Shown here piece by piece: positions 16,760 to 26,131 of a stretch of DNA of 64,000 nt. The notes under the pieces were generated by a model. It was not told where the DNA came from and did no database searches. It saw only the letters and a program-made list of their open reading frames with translations. The first letter of the stretch is position 1. Each line of letters starts with the position of its first letter. A program made the translations under genes and the position numbers. The DNA lies in NCBI GenBank assembly GCA_013289825.1, contig JABCZF010000011.1, forward strand, positions 1-64,000, given 5' to 3'. Source of the DNA: Acidobacteriota bacterium (GTDB taxonomy: Bacteria > Acidobacteriota > Terriglobia > Acidiferrales > UBA7541).

Positions 16760-18016
16760 CAAAGCCTCGACGGGATCGAGCCGTGACGCTTTCACCGCAG
16801 GATACATCCCAAAAAATAAGCCGACGCTCATCGACACCGTCACTGCCAAGAGTATCGACCACAACGGGACAGCGGAGGGAAGACTCGGCACGAAAAGGTG
16901 AATGAGCAGGCTGATGCCCAAACCCAGCAACACGCCAATAACTCCTCCGGCCCCCGTCAAGACCACTGCCTCCGTCAAAAACTGCCAAATGACGTCGCGC
17001 CGCCGCGCTCCGATGGCTTTGCGTACTCCAATTTCGCGCGTTCGCTGCGTTACAGACATCAGCATGATATTCATCACACCGACTCCGCCCACAAGCAGTC
17101 CGATGGAGCTGACTACAGAAATCAGCAGGGCCACCGATGCCGTGATCTGACGAAACTGGTCGGCAATCTCCTTGGCGCTCGAAACGCCAAAATTGTCAGG
17201 CTTGTTGTAGGGAACGTTCCGGCGGCGCCGCAGCACGCCGCGAATCTCGTCTTCCGCCTCCGCCATTCGGCCCGGGAAGGCGGCGGCGCCAATCAAATTC
17301 TCGTCGTCCCCAGGCCGATGCTTCTGGTAGGTCCGGTAAGGAACAAGGATCGCTTTGTCGGCGGCCTGGTCTTTGACCAGTTGACCTTTGCGTGCGGCCA
17401 TCACGCCGATCACTTCGTACGACACCCCGTCAACAAGGATCGGCTTTCCCAGTGGATCTTCATCCGGATAGAGCGCCTTGGCGATATCTGGACCGATGAG
17501 CGCCACGTCCCTGCGGTGCAAATTCTCCGCCTCGCTTAAGTACCTTCCGCGTTCTGCCTTGGAATTGAACACCACTTCATCCGCCGGCAGTATGCCGTGG
17601 TAGTCCACTCCAGCTACTTCCTTGTTTTTGTAGCGCGCGCTCAGCAGCGGACGCCCGCCAGGCGAATCTTCTTGAATCCGGGGCATTATGGCCGCCGAGA
17701 CTGCTTTGACGTCTGGGCAGAGTTCCCCAATGGCCTCGGCATCCTCAAGAGTAAGCGGTTTGCGTGTGCGTTCTTCCGGAGTCAGTCGTCCCGAGGTGTG
17801 GATACCAGGATCAAACTTAAAAATGAACAGCGTTTCCGAGCCGAAGTCACTCAGAAAAGCGTTTACGTCGTTGTACACGCCCATCAATACCGCGACGACC
17901 GAGAGCAGCGCAGTGATCCCAATCACCACGCCGAGCACGGTCAGAAAAGATCGCATCTTGTTCTCCCGCAACGTCGTGAGAGCCATGTGAGCGTTTTCGC
18001 CGATTGCCATTCGCAT
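16748..18016 (-). CDS. MacB-like ABC transporter permease (second of pair)
   Basis: This 422-residue protein has the MacB permease layout: an N-terminal helix (MRSFLTVLGVVIGITALLSV), a periplasmic core of about 230 residues, and three C-terminal helices of the FtsX domain (VVSSIGLLVGGVGVMNIMLM, TREIGVRKAIGARRRDV, GVLLGLGISLLIHLFV). It ends DPVEALRYE like its neighbour. GGGAAAG lies nine bases before ATG. It starts 17 bp after the other MacB-like permease gene, so the two are co-transcribed and probably form a heterodimer. No ATPase or membrane-fusion partner is encoded in the window; these would have to come from elsewhere. Confidence 0.85.
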   Translation of the reverse strand: MRMAIGENAHMALTTLRENKMRSFLTVLGVVIGITALLSVVAVLMGVYNDVNAFLSDFGSETLFIFKFDPGIHTSGRLTPEERTRKPLTLEDAEAIGELCPDVKAVSAAIMPRIQEDSPGGRPLLSARYKNKEVAGVDYHGILPADEVVFNSKAERGRYLSEAENLHRRDVALIGPDIAKALYPDEDPLGKPILVDGVSYEVIGVMAARKGQLVKDQAADKAILVPYRTYQKHRPGDDENLIGAAAFPGRMAEAEDEIRGVLRRRRNVPYNKPDNFGVSSAKEIADQFRQITASVALLISVVSSIGLLVGGVGVMNIMLMSVTQRTREIGVRKAIGARRRDVIWQFLTEAVVLTGAGGVIGVLLGLGISLLIHLFVPSLPSAVPLWSILLAVTVSMSVGLFFGMYPAVKASRLDPVEALRYE

Positions 18017-18033
18017 GCTGATTTACTTTCCCG

Positions 18034-19269
18034 CTAAATCTCTGTCCGCAGCGCTTCGATGGGCTCCAACATCGCCGCTTTTCGCGCCGGATAAACGCCA
18101 AAGAAAATCCCCACTGCTGCCGAGATGAGTTCTGCGATGATCACCGCGGAAATGGGAACATTCATGGGAATGGAAGTGGTGGCATTTGCCAGCAGGCAAA
18201 TCCCATAGGCGATTAGCACGCCGATAGCACCGCCCATGGCCGACATCACACACGCCTCCACCAAAAACTGCAGCAGGATATCCCGGCGGCTCGCGCCGAG
18301 CGCCTTACGAATCCCGATCTCCCGCGTGCGCTCGGTGACCGTGGCCAGCATCACGTTCATGATCACCACTCCCCCGATCACCAAAAAAACCGAAACCACT
18401 CCGACCATGGCCATCGCGATTACGCCAGTAAGCTGATTCCACAGTTTCATCAGCGTGGCCGAATCGATAATCCCAAAGGAATCGGTTTCATTCGGCCCCA
18501 GGTGACGCCGGGCACGCATCAGTACACGCGCTTCGTCCTGTGTTCGTTCCATCCACTCTGCTCCGCGCGCCTGGATGTTGATCCAGATTCCTTGGTACGC
18601 TCCATAAATCTTGATATACGTCTCCACCGGAATATAGGCGAAGTTATCTTGCGATTGCCCAAGCACGGTGCCAATCGGTTTGGCGACGCCAACAACAATG
18701 AATGGCCGGCTATCAAGCATCACTTCATGTCCGACCGGGTCCAGGTTCGGAAAAAGTTTGTTGGCCAATTCGGACCCGATCATCGCCACCGTGGCCCGGC
18801 TGTTCTCATCCGCTTCGGTGATGTACCGGCCGTCGGTCATTTCCTGTGCTTCGATGTCGGCCATACTTGCCGACACGCCGCGGATGCTGGTGTCCTGGAC
18901 GGTAAGCGAACCGACGCGGGCCTTTCCTGAAGTCCATATCTCCGCCCCCACTTTCTGCGGCAACTTCAGGTTCTGGCGAAGTGCTTCATAGTCCTCCCAG
19001 GTAACCAGTTTGTTCCGGCGTAGGGCTTTGACCAGCTCTTCCACCTCCGTGATGATCGGAAAGCGCATCACCGTAAACGCATTCGAGCCCAGATTGGCGA
19101 CCTTATTGGCTATGTATTGATTCACGCCGGAGATCAATGCGATGACCACGATCAAGGTGGCCACGGAAAGAATGATTCCCAACAGCATCAGAAAGGAACG
19201 CATTTTGTGCGCGCGCAGAGTCTCGAGCGCGACGCCGACCGGTTCTCGCAAAGGCACTCGTCGCTTCAT
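18034..19269 (-). CDS. MacB-like ABC transporter permease (first of pair)
   Basis: The layout matches its downstream neighbour: helix MRSFLMLLGIILSVATLIVV, then a periplasmic core, then the FtsX block (GVVSVFLVIGGVVIMNVMLA, TREIGIRKALGASRRDI), ending in EPIEALRTEI. I start at ATG 19269, with AAGGAG eight bases upstream; the GTG at 19275 used by the track sits too close to that site. The gene lies 97 bp downstream of the Tricorn-like peptidase gene on the same strand and 17 bp upstream of the second permease. Such pairs usually export peptides, lipids or antibiotics using a separate ATPase. Confidence 0.85.
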   Translation of the reverse strand: MKRRVPLREPVGVALETLRAHKMRSFLMLLGIILSVATLIVVIALISGVNQYIANKVANLGSNAFTVMRFPIITEVEELVKALRRNKLVTWEDYEALRQNLKLPQKVGAEIWTSGKARVGSLTVQDTSIRGVSASMADIEAQEMTDGRYITEADENSRATVAMIGSELANKLFPNLDPVGHEVMLDSRPFIVVGVAKPIGTVLGQSQDNFAYIPVETYIKIYGAYQGIWINIQARGAEWMERTQDEARVLMRARRHLGPNETDSFGIIDSATLMKLWNQLTGVIAMAMVGVVSVFLVIGGVVIMNVMLATVTERTREIGIRKALGASRRDILLQFLVEACVMSAMGGAIGVLIAYGICLLANATTSIPMNVPISAVIIAELISAAVGIFFGVYPARKAAMLEPIEALRTEI

Positions 19270-19365
19270 CAACACTGCTCCTTGCTAGTTCCTACGCCCG
19301 AGATACGCAGAAAGTTTCAAATCCCCTGGTTAGCAATGAAAGCTCAGAGGCCGCAGCCGGCAGCA

Positions 19366-22300
19366 CTAGTTGCTGGGGTGGGGCGTCCGAGCTCCACTGT
19401 CGCTATGGTAGTTCGGATAGGGCGGCTTCTTGTGTTTCGGCAGCGGATTCTTTTCCAATTCCGCCAGCAGAAGCTGAACGGCTCTTTCAAGCTGGGGATC
19501 GCGTCCTTCGCGCACCGCTTTGGGATCTTGCTCCACTTCCACGTCGGGTGCAATGCCGTGGTTCTCCACTTCCCAATCGTTGTTCGGCGTCCAGAATCCT
19601 CGGCTCGGCGCGGTCACGGTCCCACCATCCATCAACGACTCGCCGGGACCAAAAAATCCCACGAGGCCGCCCCAGGTCCGCTTCCCCACCAAGACGCCGA
19701 CTTTTGCTTGCCGGAAATGCCACGGCATGGCGTCTCCGCCGGAACCCGCGTACTCATTGATGATCATCGCCTTGGGCCCTTGGATGAGGCTCACCGGCGT
19801 GGTCATGTCTTCGCCGTCTCGCGTGGTGCGGTAATTCATCAGCGTGCGCCGCAGATAATCGAGGATGTAGTCCGTATTGGTCCCGCCGCCATTAAAGCGT
19901 TCATCGACAACCGCTCCGTCCTTGCCCGCTTGCGAGAAAAAATAGCGGTTGAAATAGGTGTAGCCGCCGCTTGCCGTATCCGGCAGATAGATGTAGGCGA
20001 GTTTCCCTTTGCTGAGCTCATCTACCTTGCGGCGGTTGCCTTCGACCCAAGCGAGGTTGCGCAGTCCTTGTTCGTTCTCAATGGGAACTACGCTCACCTC
20101 GCGCGAGCCGGTGCCGTCCGGGTTTGGTCCGACGCGCAGTAATACGGATTTCCCGGCCGTGGCTTCGAAAAAACTGTATACGTTCTCAGCGCCCCGCACT
20201 TGTTTGCCATTCACGGCCAGCAGATATTCACCTTCGACGACATTCACGCCAGGCTGTGTCAGTGGTGCATGCAGTTGCGGATTCCAATTCTCGCCGTCGT
20301 AAACGCGTGAAAATCGATAACGTCCATTCTCGATTTTGTAATCCGCACCGAGGAGCCCAACGGGAATGCGCTTCACTTCCGGACCATCGCCACCCCGCAC
20401 AAACAGATGCCCTACGGTGAGATCTCCCATGGTCTCCTTAAAGATGTAGTTCAGGTCGTCGCGCGAAGCGATTCCCGGGAGGTACGCCGCGAATTTTTTC
20501 TCCGTGGCCGCCAGATCCAGACCGTGGAATCCCGGGTCATAAAAGAAATCGCGTTCCAGTCGAAATGCTTCGTGATACATCTCGCGCCACTCAACCGCCG
20601 GTTCAATTCGCACGTCCAAGCCCGCAAGATTCAGCGTCTTGGCACCCGGAGGTGTGCCGCCTCCCGCAGAAGAACCACCTGCGCCTGACGCTCCTGGCAA
20701 TGGCACAGGCGGAAGCGGCGCAATCGCCCATACCTGCGCCGCAGCTGTTCCTCCCGGCTGCAGGGCACTCGAGTGCCTGTAAAGAAGCTTCTCTCCGTCT
20801 GCGGAAACATAGAAAGCCAGGATGTTTTCGAGCAATTTGTCAGTCTTTCGGGTCTTCAGCTCAAAACGATGCGCCGTCAATGTACCCGGACCGCTTAGCG
20901 GCTCGACGAGCGGCCCTTCCACAAGAAACAGCACTCCTTCTTTCCCACTCTTCAATTCCGTGTAGTTTCTCGCCGGAATCGGCATCGCGAGAATCCGCTG
21001 TCCAATTTTTTCGAAATCCACTTTCACAACGGCGGGCGGCTTGCCCTTCTCTTTTTCCGCGCTTCCTGCTTTGGCTGCATCCGTCTTTACGGCATCAGAC
21101 GTGGCCTGGCCTTCTTCGTCGCTCAACGGCGCCAGCGGCGACGGCAGGTCCCTGGGCAGTACCACGAGGTAAACGTTCCTGGTCACCGGCCTGTCAAAGC
21201 TCAGCATGGACGTGTCCATCGTCGGCCCGGCGTCCGTGCTGGCCAAAAGATAAAGATACTTTCCGTCCTTATCGAAGACCGGCGAGGACGAATCGCTCAT
21301 GGCATCCGTCACACGATGGCTCTCGCCTGTTTCCAGCGAATAGAGAAACACCGAGCGCATGTGGCTCACTTCCTGCTGCGTGTACGCCATCCATTTGCTG
21401 TCCGGAGACCACGCCGCGTGGAAAATTTGCTCCGGGCCCGTGAACCGGTCGTGGAACACTTTCACCGGAGTTTTCTTCTCGAGGTCCACATACCAAAGGT
21501 TCAATCGTTTATCCGTGTACGCAATTTTCTTGCTGTCCGGCGACCAAGTCGGGAAAAAGAAAAACGAACCCGGCGTCCCGAGATCGAACTTTTGCGCTTC
21601 CCCCTGCCCATTCTGATTCTTGACATACAGGGCTTCCTCGCCCGACTCATCCGAAAAATACGCGATGTTCTTGCCATCCGGGGACCACGCCGGATAGCGC
21701 TCATCCGCGCCCGGCGTATTCGTCAAGTTGCGGATGTCGCCTTTCTCGGCAGGGTCCGTAAGTATTTCCCCCCGCGCCTCTAACACCGCTCTCAGCCCAG
21801 TCGGAGAAATATCTGCGTTGCGAATGCGATTCGCCACATTTTCGTAGCGAGGCCGCAACTGCGGCAGGTCTCCGGCGATGCGAATGTCCACTTTGTGGGC
21901 CGCGCCGGTCTTCAAGTCATAAAGCCAAATCGCGCCGAATTGTTCGATCACAATCGCATCCGGTCCCGCGCTCGCATACTTAAAATCAAGCCCGTCATTC
22001 TTGAGCGCAACCGTCACGCCCTTGGTCTTCGTGTCATAGCTGAACAGGGACATCGGCCCACTTCGATCCGAAAGAAAAAACAAGCGCTGATCCACCCACA
22101 TCGGATTGAAGTCGTTCGAATTCTCCCGCGGCACCGGCGTCACGCTCGAATCGGCCAGCCGGGCAATCCACACCGGCGAAGTGCGTCCGCCGCGATAGCG
22201 CTTCCAAATCTCAAACGCATGATCGAGCGGAACATACGCAAGTTCCCGGCCGTCCGGCGAGTACGAAGCCTCGGCTCCCATGGGCAGCGGCAGTTCCGTG

Positions 22301-22737
22301 GGAAAACCGCCTTCCCGCGAAATGGTAAAGAGCTGGCTGAAACGCGAGTAACTGTTCCGCCCCGAAGCAAACAGTACCGCCTGGCCGTCGTGCGTCCAGC
22401 CGATGACCGCATCCGCGTCCGGATGGTACGTGAGCCGCCGTGGCGTTCCCCCACTCGCCGGAATCACGTACACGTCCGCGTTTCCGTCGTAGTCCCCGGT
22501 AAACGCGATCTCGCGCCCATCCGGCGAAAAGATCGGAAGGGAGGCCGTCCCCGCCCCGGCCGTGAGCCGCTGCGCCACGCCGCCCGCTCGCGGCACGCTC
22601 CACAAATCTCCCGCATACGCGAACACAATCTGCGTAGCGCTGACCGTCGGGTGATGCAGCAGCAACGGCGGATTCTCATCCGCAAGACAGACACTCGCCA
22701 CCAACAACGCCAACACGCTCGCGACCGATCGTAGCAT
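19366..22737 (-). CDS. Tricorn protease homologue (S41 family), exported
   Basis: The 1123-residue protein has the Tricorn layout. An N-terminal propeller of TolB/WD-like repeats comes first (LPIFSPDGREIAFTGDYDG, PAWSPDGKNIAYFSDESG, PTWSPDSKKIAYTDKRLN), then a helical bundle (LERDFFYDPGFHGLD), a PDZ-like segment and a C-terminal S41 domain with the nucleophile in EYAGSGGDAMP. A clear signal peptide from ATG 22737 (MLRSVASVLALLVASVCLA) and GGGAGG upstream define the start; the track's 22815 start adds 26 unlikely residues. Tricorn cuts peptides produced by larger proteases, and the exported acidobacterial forms probably recycle periplasmic peptides. A Gly/Ser/Pro-rich insert lies around residues 710-740. 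The two MacB-like permeases follow downstream. Confidence 0.9.
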   Translation of the reverse strand: MLRSVASVLALLVASVCLADENPPLLLHHPTVSATQIVFAYAGDLWSVPRAGGVAQRLTAGAGTASLPIFSPDGREIAFTGDYDGNADVYVIPASGGTPRRLTYHPDADAVIGWTHDGQAVLFASGRNSYSRFSQLFTISREGGFPTELPLPMGAEASYSPDGRELAYVPLDHAFEIWKRYRGGRTSPVWIARLADSSVTPVPRENSNDFNPMWVDQRLFFLSDRSGPMSLFSYDTKTKGVTVALKNDGLDFKYASAGPDAIVIEQFGAIWLYDLKTGAAHKVDIRIAGDLPQLRPRYENVANRIRNADISPTGLRAVLEARGEILTDPAEKGDIRNLTNTPGADERYPAWSPDGKNIAYFSDESGEEALYVKNQNGQGEAQKFDLGTPGSFFFFPTWSPDSKKIAYTDKRLNLWYVDLEKKTPVKVFHDRFTGPEQIFHAAWSPDSKWMAYTQQEVSHMRSVFLYSLETGESHRVTDAMSDSSSPVFDKDGKYLYLLASTDAGPTMDTSMLSFDRPVTRNVYLVVLPRDLPSPLAPLSDEEGQATSDAVKTDAAKAGSAEKEKGKPPAVVKVDFEKIGQRILAMPIPARNYTELKSGKEGVLFLVEGPLVEPLSGPGTLTAHRFELKTRKTDKLLENILAFYVSADGEKLLYRHSSALQPGGTAAAQVWAIAPLPPVPLPGASGAGGSSAGGGTPPGAKTLNLAGLDVRIEPAVEWREMYHEAFRLERDFFYDPGFHGLDLAATEKKFAAYLPGIASRDDLNYIFKETMGDLTVGHLFVRGGDGPEVKRIPVGLLGADYKIENGRYRFSRVYDGENWNPQLHAPLTQPGVNVVEGEYLLAVNGKQVRGAENVYSFFEATAGKSVLLRVGPNPDGTGSREVSVVPIENEQGLRNLAWVEGNRRKVDELSKGKLAYIYLPDTASGGYTYFNRYFFSQAGKDGAVVDERFNGGGTNTDYILDYLRRTLMNYRTTRDGEDMTTPVSLIQGPKAMIINEYAGSGGDAMPWHFRQAKVGVLVGKRTWGGLVGFFGPGESLMDGGTVTAPSRGFWTPNNDWEVENHGIAPDVEVEQDPKAVREGRDPQLERAVQLLLAELEKNPLPKHKKPPYPNYHSDSGARTPHPSN

Positions 22738-23092
22738 TTCCGTATCCTCCCACCGAACCCGCCGAATGCGGCACAATCTTACAGCACCGCGGGCAGAACA
22801 AATCATTGCTGGCAAGCTGCAGCCGCTCGTCTACCTTCCTCTCGCCGGTTTTTCTAGCCAGAACAACGCCGTACGGGGTACAATGCGGCCATCGCGCAAC
22901 TGTCCACTGTGTTTAGGTGATCTGGCCGAGCCCTAGCGAAAAGGCAGCGCCAAGGACAATTCGATGTTCGACCTCCGAATCCCGCTGACCGTTTAATCTG
23001 CTCACGCGGACTCAGTTTTTTCTCGTTTCAACCACAAGAACTCCGAACCGGCGCAATCGCGTTCTTTTTCTTCGTTCGCGCCTGCCGAGAAC
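22738..23092. other. Divergent intergenic region, no gene seen
   Basis: These 355 bases separate the Tricorn-like gene from the MATE gene, so promoters for both must lie here. I see a possible -10 box TACAAT at 22879-22884 facing the MATE gene but no matching -35. I tried to fit the MATE leader to guanidine-type riboswitches and could not. Confidence 0.45.
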
Positions 23093-24523
23093 GTGAAGGT
23101 TTACGTGCCTTTAGAACAACTCACCGGCTCTTCTGTCCCGCCGTCTCTGTGGAGTTCCATCCGCGAGGCGCTTCGCGGCTCGCATCAGGATTTCACAACG
23201 GGCAGCCTCAATCGCGCCATCCTGCTTCTGGCCGTACCCATGGTCCTTGAAATGGTGCTGGAGTCTTTGTTTGCTGTTGTCGATGTTTTCTGGGTGAGTC
23301 GTCTTGGTGCCGATGCCGTCGCCACCGTCGGGCTCACAGAATCGCTGCTGAGCTTGGTCTTTGCCGTCGGTCTTGGCCTGAGCCTCTCCACCACCGCCAT
23401 GGTCGCGCGTCGCGTCGGCGAAAAAGATCCCGCTGGCGCAGCCGTGGCCGGTGTGCAAGCCATCGCCATCGGCCTGGCAGTGTCCGTTTTGGTCGGGCTG
23501 CCCTGCCTGTTCTTCGCGCCTGATCTTTTGCGCTTGATGGGCGCTTCGCCCGAAATCATCGCGGTGGGCTCTGGCTATGCACGCATCGCTCTTGGCGGCA
23601 GCGGCGCCATCATGCTGCTTTTTCTCAACAACGCCATCTTCCGTGGCGCCGGCGACGCCGCCATCGCCATGCGCTTGTTGTGGGTCTCCAACATCATCAA
23701 CCTGGTGCTCGACCCTTGCCTGATCTTCGGCTGGGGTCCATTTCCGAAGCTCGGTGTCACCGGCGCCGCGCTCGCCACATTCACCGGACGCAGCATCGGC
23801 GTGCTCTACCAGTTCTATCGCCTGCTCCGCGGCACGGAACGCATCCGCATCCTCCGTCAACAGATTCGTTTGAATTTTTCCATTCTGTGGCGTCTCCTGC
23901 GCGTCTCGTTCACCGGTATCCTCCAATTCGCCATCGCCCACACTAGCTGGATCGGCCTTGTGCGTATCGTGAGCATTTTCGGCTCCGCGGCCCTCGCGGG
24001 CTACACCATTGCCATTCGCATCGTGGTGTTCATCATTTTGCCTTCCTGGGGACTCAGCAACGCCGCCGCAACACTCGTCGGCCAGAATCTTGGTGCCAAG
24101 CAGCCCGAACGCGCCGAAAGGTCCGTTTGGCGCACCGGTTTTTACAATATGCTGTTCCTTGGCGTCATCGGCGTCTTCTTCATCTTCTTCGCCGAACCCG
24201 TCGTTCGCCTTTTCACCCACGATCCCGCGGTCGTCCCGCTCGCCGCTGCCTGCCTCCGCATCCTCAGCTACGGAAACATCGCCTATGCCTACGGCATGGT
24301 AATGTTGCAGGCGTTCAACGGCGCGGGAGACACCGTGACGCCAACACTCGTCAATCTCTTTGGCTTTTGGCTGCTGGAAATTCCGTTGGCATATTTCCTG
24401 GCGATCCCGGGAGGGATGCACTCGAACGGCGTTTTTCTCTCGATCGTCGCCTCCGAAGCCTTCATCGCCTGCGTCAGTGTTATCCTTTTCAAACGCGGCC
24501 GCTGGAAGCGCCAGCAGATTTAG
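23093..24523 (+). CDS. MATE family efflux transporter
   Basis: This 476-residue protein has twelve hydrophobic helices in two similar halves, as in the MATE family (the first half begins LNRAILLLAVPMVLEMVLES, the second LRVSFTGILQFAIAHTSW). Family-typical pieces include LFLNNAIFRGAGDA and MVMLQAFNGAGDTVTPT. MATE proteins export drugs or cationic compounds in exchange for sodium ions or protons. The start is GTG 23093; upstream codons offer no better choice. A small membrane-peptide gene and a sugar-type transporter gene follow on the same strand. The 510-codon frame on the opposite strand is a shadow. Confidence 0.9.
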   Translation: MKVYVPLEQLTGSSVPPSLWSSIREALRGSHQDFTTGSLNRAILLLAVPMVLEMVLESLFAVVDVFWVSRLGADAVATVGLTESLLSLVFAVGLGLSLSTTAMVARRVGEKDPAGAAVAGVQAIAIGLAVSVLVGLPCLFFAPDLLRLMGASPEIIAVGSGYARIALGGSGAIMLLFLNNAIFRGAGDAAIAMRLLWVSNIINLVLDPCLIFGWGPFPKLGVTGAALATFTGRSIGVLYQFYRLLRGTERIRILRQQIRLNFSILWRLLRVSFTGILQFAIAHTSWIGLVRIVSIFGSAALAGYTIAIRIVVFIILPSWGLSNAAATLVGQNLGAKQPERAERSVWRTGFYNMLFLGVIGVFFIFFAEPVVRLFTHDPAVVPLAAACLRILSYGNIAYAYGMVMLQAFNGAGDTVTPTLVNLFGFWLLEIPLAYFLAIPGGMHSNGVFLSIVASEAFIACVSVILFKRGRWKRQQI

Positions 24524-24557
24524 CCACAGCGTCGATCGCTGCGAATGGAGCGAAAGT

Positions 24558-24683
24558 ATGCTTGACGAAAACCCGGCGAAAAAACCCGGCGGCGTCTGGA
24601 TAATGATTTTGACCGATCTCCATTTCTGGGTCCCGGCGATCATCTTACTTGCTGGATTGGCCGTGCTTCATTGGATCCGCTGA
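24558..24683 (+). CDS. Small single-helix membrane peptide, 41 aa
   Basis: This ORF is hidden in the track inside a longer shadow frame. From ATG 24558, with GGAG eight bases upstream, it encodes MLDENPAKKPGGVWIMILTD followed by a hydrophobic helix (FWVPAIILLAGLAVLHWIR) and a stop. It has a charged N-terminus, one transmembrane helix and a terminal Arg. It lies 34 bp after the MATE gene and ends 7 bp before the sugar-transporter start, so co-expression is likely. It could be a small accessory subunit of either transporter. Conservation is untested. Confidence 0.5.
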   Translation: MLDENPAKKPGGVWIMILTDLHFWVPAIILLAGLAVLHWIR

Positions 24684-24690
24684 GCCTCTG

Positions 24691-26010
24691 ATGGAATCCT
24701 CCTCCACAAAAATTATCCCGCAATCCGTCGAGTCTCTGCGCCTTCGCAAGTTACAACTCGTCGGAATCCTATGTGGATTCGGCGCGGGAGCTTGGCTGGG
24801 CGCAGCCGAAGCTCCAACAAAATTGGTGAAACTCGGCGTCTCACCTCTCGTAGTTTCGCTCCTAATGGTTTTCGGCGTATTCCTGGCGCGCTGGAGCCTG
24901 CCCGCCCTCATCCGCGGCACCGGCCAAATGCGCGCGGACATCCGCCAAGCCCCTCACTTGATCGTCTGGGGCATCCTCGCCGGTTGCCTGTGGGCCGTTG
25001 CCAATACCCTGACCATTTTCGCCATTCGCGACATCGGCCTCAGCATCGCCTTTCCTCTCTGGAACATCAACAGCCTCCTCGGCATCTTCTGGGGCTATCT
25101 GCTCTTCAACGAATTGCGAGACGCCGGCAAACTCCGCTGGCTCACCGTCCTCGGTGGCGCGCTGCTGATGTTCCTAGGCGCAACACTCCTCGCCGTTGCC
25201 TCCTCTACCACGAGCCCCGCCGAACATCCTCTGCGCGGAATCCTAGCCGCTCTCGGAGCCGGCCTCCTCTGGGGCACCATGTACGTTCCCTATCGCAAGG
25301 CCTACTTGACCGGCATGAACCCCCTCTCCTTCATCGCTTTCTTCACCATCGGTGAACTCGGCATGATGTTAACGCTCGCGCTGCTCTACGGCGGCGGCCC
25401 TGTCGCTCTCTCTCATCAACTCGGCCTGGCCCGGCCCGTCCTTTTCTGGCTGATGCTCGGCGGCTTCGTGTGGGTCATCGGCGATCTATTTCAACAGTTC
25501 GCGGCAAAATACATCGGCATCAGCCGCGGCATTCCTCTCTCCAACACCAATCAATTGTGGGGCCTGCTCTGGGGTATCCTAGTCTTCGGAGAACTCCGCG
25601 GCCTCAGCACTTCGCTCTACGCGCAAGTAATTGGCGGCTCCCTGCTGATGGCCGCAGGCGCCGGAGCCATCGCTCTCTCCAGCGTCACCGGCAAAGAACA
25701 CGCCCGCTGGAAGCAAGCCGCCGATCGCGAAAGCCAACGCTACGGAGTTGATGCGGACTACGTCCAAGCCGCTCTCTCCGGCAACCAGGCGAGCAGCCCC
25801 AGCGGCCTGCCCGCACCTAAGTCCGCGAGAACGTGGCTCGACTATGTCCTGGTAATCGCCGCCACCACAATCTTCATCACGCTAGCGGTTCTGGCGCGTG
25901 CCCCTAACATGGCCCTGAACTGGCCCGCCCTAGCCGCGCTCGCCGCCGCCATGCTAATTTTCCTGCTAGCCTGCGGACTCGCTCTCGGGAGAACTACGCG
26001 CTTCAACTGA
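24691..26010 (+). CDS. GRP-family (glucose/ribose porter type) sugar transporter
   Basis: The protein has about ten transmembrane helices arranged as two five-helix halves, as in the DMT superfamily GRP/RhaT branch. Characteristic pieces are PLWNINSLLGIFWGYLLFNE in the first half and SNTNQLWGLLWGILVFGELR in the second. It would import a sugar with protons. I start at ATG 24691 (MESSSTKIIPQ), not the track's TTG inside the small upstream gene. A hydrophilic loop (ARWKQAADRESQRYGVDADY) precedes a final extra helix. Substrate specificity cannot be inferred. Confidence 0.8.
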   Translation: MESSSTKIIPQSVESLRLRKLQLVGILCGFGAGAWLGAAEAPTKLVKLGVSPLVVSLLMVFGVFLARWSLPALIRGTGQMRADIRQAPHLIVWGILAGCLWAVANTLTIFAIRDIGLSIAFPLWNINSLLGIFWGYLLFNELRDAGKLRWLTVLGGALLMFLGATLLAVASSTTSPAEHPLRGILAALGAGLLWGTMYVPYRKAYLTGMNPLSFIAFFTIGELGMMLTLALLYGGGPVALSHQLGLARPVLFWLMLGGFVWVIGDLFQQFAAKYIGISRGIPLSNTNQLWGLLWGILVFGELRGLSTSLYAQVIGGSLLMAAGAGAIALSSVTGKEHARWKQAADRESQRYGVDADYVQAALSGNQASSPSGLPAPKSARTWLDYVLVIAATTIFITLAVLARAPNMALNWPALAALAAAMLIFLLACGLALGRTTRFN

Positions 26011-26131
26011 CCCGCACTTAGCCATTCCCGTCGCCGCCCTCGCAATGTAAACTAAGAGCTGCAAACTCAAATCACGCGGGTCGCGGCAACACCAAATCCC
26101 GCTTCGACCAATCTCTTCGGAGCTCACCCAG

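Noticed and set aside
22900-23092. Possible guanidine-type riboswitch before the MATE gene
   Set aside because: I could not match the conserved core or fold a convincing aptamer; the resemblance was only to isolated words.
23111-24643. 510-codon open frame on the minus strand, opposite the MATE gene
   Set aside because: Composition (Asp/Glu/His/Arg-rich, no fold) is that of an antisense shadow of a GC-rich membrane-protein gene; the MATE frame is clearly the real one.
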